A DNA stretch of 64,000 nt from Zea mays (taxonomy: Eukaryota > Streptophyta > Magnoliopsida > Poales > Poaceae). Under the pieces are notes generated by a model. It was not told where the DNA came from, did no database searches, and worked only from the letters and a program-made list of their open reading frames with translations. Shown here piece after piece: positions 24,163 to 36,217 of the stretch. The position numbers and the translations under genes are program-made. Location of the stretch: assembly GCF_902167145.1 (NCBI RefSeq), contig NC_050101.1:115287789-115351788 (forward strand), in the 5' to 3' direction. Each line of letters begins with the position of its first letter. Positions within the stretch are counted from its first letter, which is position 1.

Positions 24163-25590
24163 TCTCTACTATACTTAAAGCACCGGTTTCAACGGTCCTC
24201 CTGTGTCATATTTTTACAAATAACACCTTACATCTATCTCAAATTAATCTGTTGCACCCCTCCATGCACACAACCTCCAGGGGTTTGAATCCAAGCCCTG
24301 ATGGAAGAAGGGCGGGAGACACTAAGTGAAGCCATCTAAACAGTAGAATATCATGGTTAATTATTTTTAATATTGAATATAAATTGTATATATATGTATA
24401 TACGAGTTTTGTAAAATAAAAAAAATATAATTGTGCCGGGACGGATCAGCACTACGGGCCGAGGCTACAGCCCAAACACGACACAATCGTGTCGGGCTGG
24501 CCCAGGCACTATTAAATGGGTCGTGCCCCGGACCAGCCCGCCAGACACGACCCATTTGGACATCTATACCTCCGTACGATAATGATGGTCATCGCCTCAG
24601 TTGTCGCCACCTCGTTCGTCATCCCGCTTCTTTTCTCTCTCCCCTCATGCTTCTGCCTCCACGCCACCCATTCTCGGTAGAGGGCGTGGGAGCAGGCGCC
24701 TCCTCCCCGTATTCGTCCGACACTAGCCCCAACACCGACCCACGCAGTGGCTATTGCACGTCCACGAGGGTATTTCACAGCATGCACGCACCATCGTCTT
24801 CTCCGTCGTCGGACATCCCGTTCGTCTTCCTGGCCTTCGCCCTGTTCTTCCTCCCCAACCTGCTGCCCTGCCCACGGTCACAGTCGCGAGCCGACCGACG
24901 CTCGTCGACGCGAGTACGGGCGAGTCGGTCTTGCTCCTGGATTTTCTTCGTGCGTGCCGCCGAGGAGGACACGATGGTGCCTGTCACGCTTAGGTTATCT
25001 TGGCGATGGCGAGTCCAGATCTGAGATATTGGACAACCAAGGCCCGTAGCGCGACAACAGTCGACAAATGCTATGGAGTAGGTGGTGGTGTTGTGTCGCC
25101 TCGGTGGGTCTAGGGTTGGAAGGCACTCGCATTCTCTCGCCCTTTTCGGACTGACGCCTGGTGCGGGTGCCTCTCGGTTTGGAGCTGCTCTGGCTGGGCT
25201 TTTTTCTCCGCTTGCATGCTCTCACCCTGTATGTATCTAGCTGTATACTACCTATGTCGCCTCCAGATGTCCATGTCTTCGTCGTGTCCTTCTCCGACAA
25301 CGAACATGTATGATTGCCTCTTCCCTTCCCTTCCTGCTCTACGAAACCTTGGAAGTGGAGGAAGTGAGAGATGAGAGTCCCTGATTTGCTGCCTATGGTA
25401 CCCATTCGATGGCTCGGCATCGCCTATCTACATGGTCTTTCCTTTTACCACGACGTCGACTCGGTTAGTCAAATAAAAAAAATATTATGCGGAGAGCAGA
25501 ATCAATCAATAAAAATTTTTGAGATTTTTTTGGTGGATAATTTATGTGGGTATTGTTGTGAGCCATCGCAACGCACGGGCAACCGACTAG
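24163..25590 (+). mobile_element. Non-autonomous Helitron (about 1.43 kb)
   Basis: The 5' end TCTCTACTATACTTAAAG resembles the maize Helitron terminus. The 3' end has the typical tail ATCGCAACGCACGGGC, then GACTAG followed by T at 25591. A short hairpin (GTTGTG paired with CGCAAC) precedes the CTAG end. The base before the 5' end is G, not the usual A, so the exact start is less certain. No Rep/helicase is present. The middle (about 24430-25300) is GC-rich and contains an unassigned 197-codon frame, possibly captured DNA. Confidence 0.65.
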
Positions 25591-26280
25591 TGTGACTATA
25601 AATACCACTAGAGTATGACTCAAGATCAAGACTATTACTTAGAGTAACAAGACTTGAACAAATAACTATAGTAGAAAGTAATATACTGAAATGGAAATGC
25701 CTTACAAGAAGAAAATGATACAAAATCTATAATAGACTCCAAACATCGCTTCTATACTCTTCATAGAGCTCAACTCACTGTAACTCCCACTACTAGCCTA
25801 ACTACTAAAGAATGGACTACTAGCTTATTCTTATTGGATCTTCTTATATTCTAGTGAGATGGTTTACAAGTTGCACAAACACACGTGTTTATAGTACATA
25901 TGAGTAAGGGGCATATGTAGTGAAGCAGGAGGCAGTGGAGATGACAATTGGGGTCGAATGGCCTCTACAGGGTAGACCGACCCTATGATATACCACCTCT
26001 TGATCCTGTAGTTATGGTTGATCCTTCAAGGCAGTTGACAGTTGGTATTTGGTGGTTTCACTAACTTGGATTGGACTAATTGCATATGGTGGGCCCATTA
26101 AAACATCAAGATAATCCATGATAACCATGGGATCAAATTGCCACTAGATCAACGTGTAGTATCTTCCAAAAGTGTGTTTCTTCACTTGTGAACTAGATTT
26201 GTGACATGGAGGACACATTAGATCTAGTTACCATGGTGGGGTCAGTCAACCCGACTAGGTGGCCCTATGTGCTTCTGCTT
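25591..26280. other. Unassigned spacer between Helitron and CACTA element
   Basis: No gene, no recognised repeat ends. Confidence 0.3.
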
Positions 26281-26283
26281 AGT

Positions 26284-26917
26284 CACTACCGGAATCCGAG
26301 GCTTTGCCGAGTGTTGCATTCTTTGCCGAGTGCATTTTGTCGGGCACTCGGCAAAAGACGGCTTTGCCGAGTGCCGCACTCGGTAAAGTTAGGCTCTCGG
26401 CACAGAGCCCCTTTACCGAGTGCTGAACACTCGGCACAGTACGACACTCGGCAACGACAAGTTTGCCGAGTGTCCAACGCTCGGCAAAGAGGGCTCTCGG
26501 CAAAGGGCCGTCAACGGCCGTCCCAAAGCTGACGGCCGTCAGTCTTTGCCGAGAGCCAAAGTCTGGCACTCGGCAAAGAGGCTTCTTTGCCGAGTGTCTA
26601 ACAGCTAGCACTCGGCAAAGCTGCCTTTGCCGAGTGTCATCTTTAGACACTCGGCAAAGTATATTTTTATTTTTTTGATTTTGTCTCCGTCACCCGGCGC
26701 CGTAACGGCCGCTTTTCTTTGCCGAGTGCTCCCTGGCACTCGGCAAACATCTTTGCCGAGTGCCCGACAAAAAGCACTCGGCAAAGAAGGCTTTGCCGAT
26801 GTACTGTTTGCCGAGCCTTCTTTGCCGAGTGTCACACTTGGCAAAGCCTTTGCCGAGTGTTTTTAAGGCTTCGCCGAGTGCTTCAGGCACTCGGCAAAGC
26901 TATTGATTCCGGTAGTG
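26284..26917. mobile_element. Non-autonomous CACTA (En/Spm) element, 634 bp
   Basis: Termini CACTACCGGAATC and GATTCCGGTAGTG are perfect 13-bp inverted repeats. A 3-bp target duplication AGT flanks them (26281-26283, 26918-26920). The interior is nearly filled with TTTGCCGAGTG and its inverse CACTCGGCAAA, the subterminal repeats of a large grass CACTA group. No transposase. The apparent open frames here arise from the repeats. Confidence 0.92.
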
Positions 26918-26920
26918 AGT

Positions 26921-27259
26921 CCTATATAATTTTGGAGCTTATGAAGATTTTGCAAGCGTTCCACTACATATTAATAATTCTAAGTACAAGTGAAACCATA
27001 TTATTTGAAACCCATATACTACTTCGATGTTAATTCAACCTTCACTTTATTGCCATGTTGATGGGTGGAATTGGTATTTAATGAACCTCAACACATGCAA
27101 TCATTGATACTCAAGTCCGTGTGATAGGATAATATGTTAAAATTATCCATCAAAACAACCTAATAAGGCCATTTCAAAATTATTAGATGCTTTAAGGGAT
27201 ATAGTACCAGATTCTTTTTATATGCTAGGGGGTTACCTTGACTTTTAGCTACTTATAGG
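26921..27259. other. Unassigned spacer
   Basis: AT-rich, no feature recognised. Confidence 0.3.
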
Positions 27260-27951
27260 TGAAAGGGAAATGTGCCATAGATGCATTTGTATCTGTTTTG
27301 GTGATTAAATGCTCAACACACCATCTTGAACTAACTACCTTCATATGAGTATGAGCACATGTCCATATAAGGCAAGTTGAAGATATCAAGTCCAAGTTCA
27401 AACAGGGGCCCAAATATGCAACTTGGAGTAAAACGGTATAATTGTGAGGTTTGCACCTTTAGATATGTTGCATGGGTCTATTACAATGTTTATAGTACTT
27501 GTGTTTAGGCTCTAACCTATTCTGTAAAGAAAACCACTTTTTGGGCTTGAGTTGAGCCATATTGCATGCCCTGGAGAAACTATAAGAAAAATGTATGTTT
27601 CCTACCCTTAGTCAATTGAATTAAGTGCTAACTATGTTTGTCTAAGTCATAGGGAAGCAACCAAAGTCAACCAAAAAGGTTTAGAGAAGATTGACTCAAA
27701 ATAGACAAAGTTGGCCTGGTCTAGGTTGCATCGGACCGGGTCCATGCGACCTGGCTAAACTGTTCACTCTTAGGATTTTTCTTTAAAAATCACTGGATCG
27801 TGAACAGTACTCGGTTTGTGTGCCACCAGACCACCTCCAATGGTTCTCTCCAACGACGCACGGACGACCAACGGCTAGCTGACGTCATCGGACGGTCCAG
27901 TGGCGCACCAGACCGATCCGATGCCCGACAGGCGATAGCTGTGAATGGTGG
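27260..27951. repeat. Left part of an older LTR-like sequence split by the Huck-like element
   Basis: Starts near TGAAAGGGAAATGTGCC and contains GTTTTGGTGATTAAATG, phrases typical of Sirevirus LTR starts. Near the insertion point it has GGTCCAGTGGCGCACCAGACC. An almost identical phrase, GGTCCAGTGGTGCACCAGACC, lies just right of the insertion at about 58711. The two flanks therefore probably formed one sequence. Confidence 0.45.
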
Positions 27952-29566
27952 TGTCAGGGACCATAATTAGGGGTACCCCCAAGACTCCTAATCTCAGCTG
28001 GTAACCCCCATCAGCACAAAGCTGCAAAGGCCTGATGGGCGCGACTCCGGTCAAGGCTCCGTCCACTCAAGGGACATGATCTCGTCTCGCCCGAGCCCAG
28101 CCTCGGGCAGGAACAGTAGACCAAGGCAGATTCACGCCTCGCCCGAGGGTCTCCTCAAGCAACGGACGCACCTTCGACTCGCCCAAGGCCCAGCTCGGGC
28201 AGGCTTCGCGGAGAAGCAACCTTGGCCGGATCGCTACGCCAACCGACCGTATCGCAGGAGCATTCAATGCAAGGATCGCCTGACACCTTATCCTGACGCA
28301 CGCTCCTCAGCCGACAAGGCCGAAGTGACCACAGTCACTTCGCCCCTCTACTGGCTAACCTGACAGGAAAACAGCGCCGCCTGCGCTGCTCCGACTGCTG
28401 TGCCACTCGTCAGGGTGAGGCTGACAGCCGCCAAGACCGGCCTCAGGCGCCATAGGAAGCTCTGCCTAGCCCGACCCCAGGGCTCGGACTCCACCTCGAC
28501 CTCGGAAGACGGACTCCGCCTCGCCCAACCCCTGAGCTCAGACTCATCCTCGACTCCGGAAGGCGGTCTCCACCTCGCCCGACCCCTGAGCTCGGACTCA
28601 TCCTCGACTCCGGAAGGCGGTCTCCGCCTCGCCCGACCCCAGGGCTCGGACTCCACCTCGACCTCGGAAGACGGACTCCGTCTCGCCCGACCCCTGAGCT
28701 CGGACTCATCCTCGACTCCGGAAGGCGGTCTCCGCCTCGCCCGACCCCAGGGCTCGGACTCAACCTCGACCTCGGACGACGGTCTCCGCCTCGCCCGACC
28801 CTCGGGGCTCGGACTCAACCTCGACCCCGGACGACAGTCTCCGCCTCGCCCGACCCCCCTACCCGGACTCAGCCTCGACCTCGGAGCAGCCTCCGCCTCG
28901 CCCGACCTCGGGCTCAGACCGACCACGTCACAGGGGGGGCATCATTACCCTACCCCTAGCTAGCTCAGGCTACGGGGAACAAGACCGACGTCCCATCTGG
29001 CTCGCCCCGGTAAAACAAGTAATGATGGCACCCTGCGTGCTCCATGACGATGGCGGTTCCCAACCCCTTACGGAAGCAAGGATACGTCAGCAAGGACCAG
29101 GCAGCTCTGACAGCTGTGCTCCTACAGGGCTCAAGCGCTCCTTCGACGGCCACGACATCACATGAACATGGCGCCAAAACCTCTCCGACAGCCACGACGG
29201 CACGTACATAGGGCTCTGGATCCCCTTTGCTAGACACGTTAGCACATTGCTACACCCCCCATTGTACACCTGGGCCCTCTCCTTACATCTATAAAAGGAA
29301 GGTCCAGGGCTCTCGTACGAGAAGGTGGCCACGCGGGAGAACGGGCCGACGCACAAGGCTCGCGCCCTCTCTCTCTCTCTCCCTCGCGAACGCTTGTAAC
29401 CCCCTACTGCAAGCGCATCCGCCCTGGGCGCAAGACAACACGAAGGCCGCAGTTTCCCCTTACTGTTTTCCCCCCTTGTGTTACTCGCGCTGACCCATCT
29501 GGGCTGGGACACGCAGCGACAATTTACTCGTCGGTCCAGGGACCCCCCGGGGTCGAAACGCCGACA
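27952..29566 (+). repeat. 5' LTR of the Huck-like element
   Basis: TGTCAGGGACC... to ...ACGCCGACA. It holds a tandem array with a 54-bp period (about 28470-28890, CTCGGACTCATCCTCGACTC units) and a TATA box (TATAAAAG at 29290-29297) near its 3' end. A primer-binding-site-like TTGGCGCGCCAGGTAGGGG begins two bases after it (29568). Confidence 0.9.
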
Positions 29567-29711
29567 GTTGGCGCGCCAGGTAGGGGCTGCTGCGTGTTGA
29601 CGAACAGCTTCCCGTCAAGCTCCGGATGGGTAGTCTCCAGCAACCTCTCCAACCTGGGATGATGCTCCGTTTCAGGAGTCTTGAGTTTATGTCCCTCGAC
29701 GGCAGCTCGAC

Positions 29712-32014
29712 ATGATACTCCTTCCTCCGCCGTGCGACGACGACAATGGCGGCCGTCAGCCCGCCCGCCGGTGGCAGAATCGACGACGTCTTCCCCGCGT
29801 GACGGAAGAGCAACATCCAGGTCTGTCCCGTCACCTTCCCCGCCGACGGAGGAGGAGGCAGGGCAGGCATGGCCAAGCAGGAGGCGACACCTCGTTGGCT
29901 GTCGAGCGAGTCGACGGCGCCGGTGCCCCAACGGGGGACACGTCGGGCGTTGACCTCGCGTCCGAGACGAAGACGAGCGTCGTTTCCCCGCGACACGCCA
30001 ACCCCAAGCAGACGGACGACGCCAGCACGCTCGCGAAGGACTTGCTGAGTGTTAGCCTCGTACCTGAGATAACGGTGCAGTCCGTCCCTGACGCGACTTC
30101 GTCACCATCCGTCGATCAAGAGGTACCGTCCGTTTCCCATCCCATGCCTTTTAGATTCAGCTGCGACCCACCAAGCGACCCCGCTTCGGTGGACACTTTC
30201 ATAAAGGCATGTCCAAACCCACTGGGGTATCATATGCGGTCAACCTGGGACTGACTGACGGCCGTCTCGACCTACGGGCCCCTGGGTTCCAAAGAAGATG
30301 ACGAGCACGACTCTGGTTGGGATTTCTCCGGGCTCGGTGACCCTAGTGCCATGCGGGACTTCATGACCGCATGTGACTACTACCTCTCCGATTGCTCCAA
30401 TAGTAGCCACAGCCTCGGCGACGAGGACTATGGCCCAAGTCACGAATGCTTCCACGTCGATCTAGGGGGTCTCGACGAAGGCAACCATCTTGGTATGCCG
30501 GAGGACGGTGATCCCCTAGGCCTGCGCCTCGCATTGACATCCTTCGGGAGCTAGCTGTGGTCCCAGTCCCTGCGGGGGGTCAGGACGCACAACTCGAGCA
30601 AATCCGCGAGGTACAGGCCAGGCTCGACGAGGAAGCAGGACAACTTGTGCAGCTCCGGCAGACTATCGGGCAGGAGGGGGCAGGCCGAGCACCAGCCGGA
30701 GAAGCGCGTCATCTGGCCCAGGACGTCAGGCACCGCATCGCCGACGATGTCAGGGCAAGGCTGCCCCCGGCTTCCAGTGGGGTCGGCCAGAACCTGGCTG
30801 CAGCAGCAATACTACTCCGAGCGATGCCGGAACCATCCACCACCGAGGGGCGGCGTATCCAGGGAGAGCTCAAGAATCTCCTGGAGGATGCCGCGGTCCA
30901 ACGGGCCGAAAGCTCTGCCTCCCGAAGGCAAGGGTACCCCCCGGAGCATCGCGCCGCGACTTCCCGATTCATGCGGGAAGCCTCGGTCCACACCGGGCGC
31001 ACGCGGGACACAGCGCCTGCGGCCCCGGGTCGCCTCGGCAACGAGCACCGCCGCGACCGTCGAGCCCACCTCGACGAGAAGGTGCGCCGAGGCTACCACC
31101 CCAGGCGTGGGGGACGCTACGACAGCGGGGAGGATCGGAGCCCCTCGCCCGAACCACCCGGTCCGCAAGCTTTCAGCCGGGCCATACGACGGGCACCATT
31201 CCCGACCCGGTTCCGAACCCCGACTACCATCACCAAGTACTCGGGGGAGTCAAAGCCGGAACTGTGGCTCACGGACTACCGGCTAGCCTGCCAGCTGGGT
31301 GGGATGGACGATGACAACCTCATAATCCGCAACCTTCCCCTGTTCCTCTCCGACGCCGCCCAAGCCTGGCTGGAGCATCTGCCTCCTGCGCAGATCTCCA
31401 ACTGGGACGACCTGGTCAAAGCCTTTGCCGGCAACTTCCAGGGCACGTACGTGCGCCCTGGGAACTCCTGGGATCTCTGAAGCTGCCACCAGCAGCCGGG
31501 AGAATCCCTCCGGGACTACATCCGGCGATTTTCGAAGCAGCGCACCGAGCTGCCCAACGTCACCGACTCAGATGTTATCGGCGCGTTCCTCGCCGGTACC
31601 ACTTGCCACGACCTGGTGAGCAAGCTGGGTCGCAAGACCCCCACCAGGGTGAGCGAGCTGATGGACATTGCCACCAAGTTCGCCTCTGGTCAAGAGGCGG
31701 TTGAGGCCATCTTCTGGAAGGACAAGCAGCCTCAGGGGCGCCAGCCGGAAGATGTCCCCGAGGCGTCCACTCAGCGCGGCACCAGGAAGAAGGGCAAGAA
31801 GAAGTCGCAAGCGAAACACGACGCCGTCGACGCAGACCTTGTCGCCGCCGCTGAGCACAGGAACCCTCGGAAGCCTCCTGGAGGTGCCAACCTGTTCGAC
31901 AAGATGCTCAAGGAGTCATGCCCCTATCATCAGGGTCCCGTCAAGCACACCCTTGAGGAGTGCGTCATGCTTCGGCGCTACTTCCACAAGGTCGGGCCAC
32001 CGACGGAAGGAGGC
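29712..32014 (+). pseudogene. Broken gag of the Huck-like element
   Basis: Coding pieces in changing frames: 29712-30254, 30351-30554, 30557-31480 and 31481 to about 32014. The 30557 piece holds a Gln/Glu-rich coiled-coil start (QLEQIREVQARLDEE) and a retrotransposon gag domain (YSGESKPELWLTDYRLACQL, FLSDAAQAWLEHLPP). The TGA at 31478-31480 interrupts the gag domain; it continues as GESLRDYIRRFSKQRTELPN and ends with CPYHQGPVKHTLEEC. The stop at 30252 and the frame change near 30520 also break it. It cannot give a full gag. Confidence 0.85.
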
Positions 32015-32460
32015 AGATCCCAAATAGGAAGCAGTGCTCGTCGACTTTCTCCGCGCGAACGCCGAAGTTTTTGCGTGGAGTCCCTCGGACATGCCTGGCA
32101 TACCGAGGGATGTCGCCGAGCACTCGCTGGATATCCGAGCTGGAGCCCGACCCGTGAAGCAGCCTCTACGCCGATTCGACGAAGAAAAGAGCAGAGCCAT
32201 AGGCGAGGAGATCCACAAGCTGATGGCTGCAGGGTTCATCAAAGAGGTATTCCATCCCTAATGGCTAGCCAACCCTGTGCTTGTGAGAAAGAAAGGCGGG
32301 AAATGGCAGATGTGTGTAGACTATACTGGTCTAAACAAAGCATGTCCGAAAGTTCCCTACCCTCTGCCTCGCATCGATCAAATCGTGGATTCCACTGCTG
32401 GGTGCGAAACCCTGTCGTTCCTCGATGCCTACTCAGGGTATCACCAAATCACCGACAGTC
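32015..32460 (+). pseudogene. Reverse-transcriptase N-terminal fragment fused to gag
   Basis: Starts abruptly after gag with sequence of the pre-RT region (LVDFLRANAEVFAWSPSDM), then the RT finger region (NPVLVRKKGGKWQMCVDYTG) up to FLDAYSGYHQI. A TAA at 32259-32261 interrupts it. The YxDD active site is not reached because the sequence changes to the Copia A fragment. Protease coding sequence between gag and this piece is absent, showing an internal deletion at about 32010. Confidence 0.85.
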
Positions 32461-32472
32461 ACCTTGAGGGGC

Positions 32473-32548
32473 AAGTGCCTCATGGCAAGTGCCTCATGGC
32501 AAACAAGGGCCTTCTTTTCCCCAACGTCGGCCACAAGTGCCTCATGGC
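32473..32548 (+). repeat. Filler-like 14-bp repeat at the Huck/Copia A junction
   Basis: AAGTGCCTCATGGC occurs twice head to tail (32473-32486, 32487-32500) exactly at the junction, and a third time at 32535-32548 inside normal Copia gag sequence. The first two copies have no counterpart at that place in the intact gag of element B. Confidence 0.8.
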
Positions 32549-33792
32549 AAAGGACGGCAAAAAGAAGAAGGTTAAATCCAAATCCTCAACTAGATATGAG
32601 TCCTCTAGCGATGATGATGCTAGTGATGAGGAAGATAATTTGCGTACTCTTTTTGCCAACCTAAACATACAACAAAAAAAAATTAAATGAATTAATTAGT
32701 GCCATCCATGAGAAGGATGACCTCTTGGACACCCAAGAGGACTTCCTAATCAAGGAAAACAAAAAGCATGTTAAGGTTAAAAATGCTTATGCTCTAGAAG
32801 TTGAAAAATGTGAGAAATTAACTAGTGAGCTAAGCACATGCCATGATGTTATCAACAACCTTAGAAATGAAAATGCTAGTTTGATTGCTAAGGTTGACTC
32901 AAATGCTAGTAATGTTTCAATTCCCAATCTTAAAGATGATAATATTGATTTACTTGCTAAGATTGAAGGATTAAATGTTACTCATGCTAGCCTTAGGATT
33001 GAAAATGAGAAATTAATTGCTAAGGCTAAAGAATTAGATGTTTGCAATGCTTCCATTTCCGACCTTAGAAGTAAAAATGATATATTACATACTAAGGTTG
33101 TAGAATTAAAATCTTGCAAATTCTCTACATCTACCGTTGAACATACTACCATTTGCACTAGATGTAGAGATGTTAACATTGATGCTATTCATGATCACAT
33201 GGCTTTAATCAAACAACAAAATGATCATATAGCAAAATTAGATGCTAAAATTGTCGAGCATGACTTGGAAAACAAAAAATTTAAATTTGCTAGAAGCATG
33301 CTCTATAGAGGGAGACGCCCTGGCATTAAGGATGCCATTGGCTTCCAACAAGGAGGCAATGTCAAACTTAATGCCCCTCCTAAGAAATTGTCCAACTTTG
33401 TTAAGGGCAAGGCTCCCATGCGTCAGGATAACGAGGGTTACATTTTATACCCTGCCGGTTATCCCGAGAGCAAAATTAGGAGAATTCATTCTAGGAAGTC
33501 TCACTCTGGCCCTAACCATGCTTTCATGTATAAGGGTGAGAAATCAAGTTCTAGGCAACCAACCCGTGCTAAGTTGCCTAAGAAGAAAACTCCTAGTGCA
33601 TCAAATGATCATGACATTTCATTTAAAACTTTTGATGCATCATATGTTTTAACTAACAAATCCGGCAAGGTAGTTGCCAAGTATGTTGGGGGCAAGCACA
33701 AGGGGTCAAAGACTTGTGTTTGGGTACCCAAAGTTCTTGTGTCTAATGCCAAAGGACCCAAAACCATTTGGGTACCTAAAGTCAAGAACTAA
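32501..33792 (+). pseudogene. Copia A gag, C-terminal half
   Basis: Homologous to residues about 490-899 of the gag at 47812-50511. It begins in GLLFPNVGHKCLMAKDG after the zinc knuckle, runs through an Asp/Ser-rich stretch and a long coiled coil (repeated NENASL, ENEKLIAKAKEL) and ends with KTIWVPKVKN and TAA. A one-base change in the A9 run near 32680 shifts the frame at IQQKK. The N-terminal gag domain and zinc knuckle are lost. Confidence 0.85.
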
Positions 33793-33799
33793 ACTTGTT

Positions 33800-34824
33800 T
33801 TGTAGGTTTATGCATCTGGGGGCTCAAGATGGGTAATCGACAGCGGATGCACAAACCACATGACAGGGGAGAATAAGATGTTCTCCTCCTACGAGAAAAA
33901 CCAAAATCCCCAACGAGCTATCACATTCGGGGATGGAAATCAAGGTTTAGTCAAAGGACTGGGTAAAATTGCTATTTCACCTGACCATTCCATTTCCAAT
34001 GTTTTTCTTGTAGACTCTTTAGATTACAATTTGCTTTCCGTTTCTCAATTATGCAAAATGGGCTACAACTGTCTATTTACTGATGTAGGTGTCACTGTCT
34101 TTAGAAGAAGTGATGATTCAATAGCATTTAAGGGAGTGTTAGAGGGTCATCTATACTTAGTAAATTTTGATAGAGCTGAACTCGACACTTGCTTAATTGC
34201 TAAGACTAACATGGGCTGGCTCTGGCATCGCCGACTAGCACATGTTGGGATGAAGAATCTTCATAAGCTTCTAAAGGGAGAGCACATTTTAGGATTAACA
34301 AATGTTCATTTTGAGAAAGACAGGATTTGTAGCGCATGCCAAGCAGGGAAGCAAGTTGGTGCTCATCATCCACAAAAGAACATCATGACGACTGACAGGC
34401 CGCTAGAGCTCCTACACATGGATCTATTCGGCCCGATAGCTTACATAAGCATCGGCGGGAGTAAGTACTGTCTAGTTATTGTGGATGATTATTCTCGCTT
34501 CACTTGGGTGTTCTTTTTGCAGGAAAAATCTCATACCCAAGATACTTTAAAGGGATTCTTGAGACGAGCTCAAAACGAGTTCGGCTTAAGGATCAAGAAG
34601 ATTAGAAGCGACAATGGAACGGAGTTCAAGAACTCACAAATTGAAGGCTTCCTTGAGGAGGAGGGCATCAAGCATGAGTTCTCTTCTCCCTACACGCCAC
34701 AACAAAATGGTGTAGTGGAGAGAAAGAATAGAACTCTATTGGACATGGCAAGAACCATGCTTGATGAGTACAAGACTTCGGATCGGTTTTGGGTCGAGGC
34801 GGTCAACACCGCCTGCTACGCCAT
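33800..34824 (+). pseudogene. Copia A pol, protease start to integrase
   Basis: The frame opens right after TTTTGTAG at about 33806. It includes the protease signature DSGCTNH, a GAG-pre-integrase HH-CC zinc region ([18 protein letters not shown]) and the integrase core with [20 protein letters not shown] and [11 protein letters not shown]. It ends in NTACYAI, where element C inserted at GCCAT. Confidence 0.88.
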
Positions 34825-36217
34825 TGTAGGAAACGGGTGACGCCTAAGAGGGGGGGGGGGGGTGAATTAGGACTTCTAAAACTTTTACTAAACTAGGCCA
34901 CAATTAAATCCCTAGAGCAAAACCTATGCAAATAATCAAAACTAGAATGTGCAAACTCGGTTTTGTCTAAGTGTTGCTATCTCTACCGCAAAGGCTAAGT
35001 TTCAATCTACACTAAATAAGTATGACAATAAGATTGAAACTTAAATGCTTAATATAAATGCGGAATGTAAAGAGCTAAGTAGAGAAGCAAACTCTCATGG
35101 AAGACGCTGGTATTTTTACCGAGGTATCCGAAACCACGCAAGGTTCCGACTAATCCTCGTTGGTGCCCCTACGCAAAGGGAAGCCCGCGCGAGGGCTAAG
35201 CACCACGGTCGAGTAACTCCGTAGAGAGCCACGGGCCTTCTCCACGCGCAAGTGGTGCTCCGCTTCTGGCTCCTCTCGGACGCTCCCCGCCGTCTCCACT
35301 ATCGAGCTTCCGGCCGAAACGCCGCGGGCCTCATTCCCTCCGGTACACGGTGGCGGCCGTGACACAAACGCGGTTGTCACGGTCTCGCAAGACTCTCGCC
35401 CCACTCGGTACGATTACAACGACTCACGCAAGAGCCGAGGGGTTGTGTGGTTTTACAAAACTCACTCAACTAACTAGGGTTCACCTAGAGCAAGCGCTAA
35501 AGCGGTCTAACTAACCTAAGCACTTCGCAAAGCACCTACGCTAATCACCGAGTGATTCTATTAAGCACTTGGGTGTTTGAGCTCTTGGAAATGTGCACTA
35601 TATGCCTTGGTATGTTGCTTGGGCTCCCACACTTGAGAATGGCCGGTTGGGGTGGTATTTATAGCCTCCACACCCCAAACTAGCCGTTGGACAGAAAGCA
35701 GCAGCTTTCTGTCGTCGGGTGCACCGGACAGTCCGGTGCACCACCGGACACTGCACAGTAGATGTCCGGTGCACGCCACGTCAGCCGACCGTTGGTGCCT
35801 GTAGCAGTCGACCGTTGGATCCGACCGTTACCGTCTGCCCGTTGGCACACCGGACAGTCCGGTGCTACAGCCAGAGAGCGCCTGTCTGTGGCCTCTCTGC
35901 GCAGACTGTCCGGTGCCTCACCGGACAGTCCGGTGCACACCGGACACCAATGTCCGGTGCGCCACCAGGCGCTGGCTGACAGCCCTTATCTTGGATTTCT
36001 TCGCTGATTTCTTCGGGCTTCTTTGTTCTTGAGTATTGGACTCCTATGCATCTTTTTATGTCTTCTTTTGAGGTATTGCATCCTCATTGCCTTGGTCCAA
36101 TTCTCTTCGCATCCTGTGAACCACAAACACTAGAAAACTTATTAGTTCACGGATTGTGTTGTTCATCAAACACCAAAACTCAATTAGCCAAATGGCCCGG
36201 GGTCCATTTTCCTTACA
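34825..36217 (-). repeat. 3' LTR of element C
   Basis: In element orientation it starts TGTAAGGAAAATGGACC and ends CGTTTCCTACA. It contains palindromic ACCGGACAGTCCGGT motifs around 35728-35960 and a run of 13 G (plus strand) near its outer edge. Confidence 0.92.

Noticed and set aside
24431..25024. 197-codon frame as a real gene
   Set aside because: Kept only as possible captured DNA: no domain recognised and low-complexity composition, inside a Helitron.
26284..26917. Regular spaced repeats considered as a CRISPR-like array
   Set aside because: Repeats occur in both orientations within CACTA termini in a plant genome; no unique spacers.
26206..27033. Several frames of 60-120 codons rich in TRQ/CRVP/AECP repeats
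   Set aside because: Translation artefacts of the TTTGCCGAGTG repeats of the CACTA element.
28348..28963. 187-192 codon repeat-rich frames on both strands in the LTR
   Set aside because: They result from the 54-bp repeat, a multiple of three, which keeps frames open; no start context or homologue.
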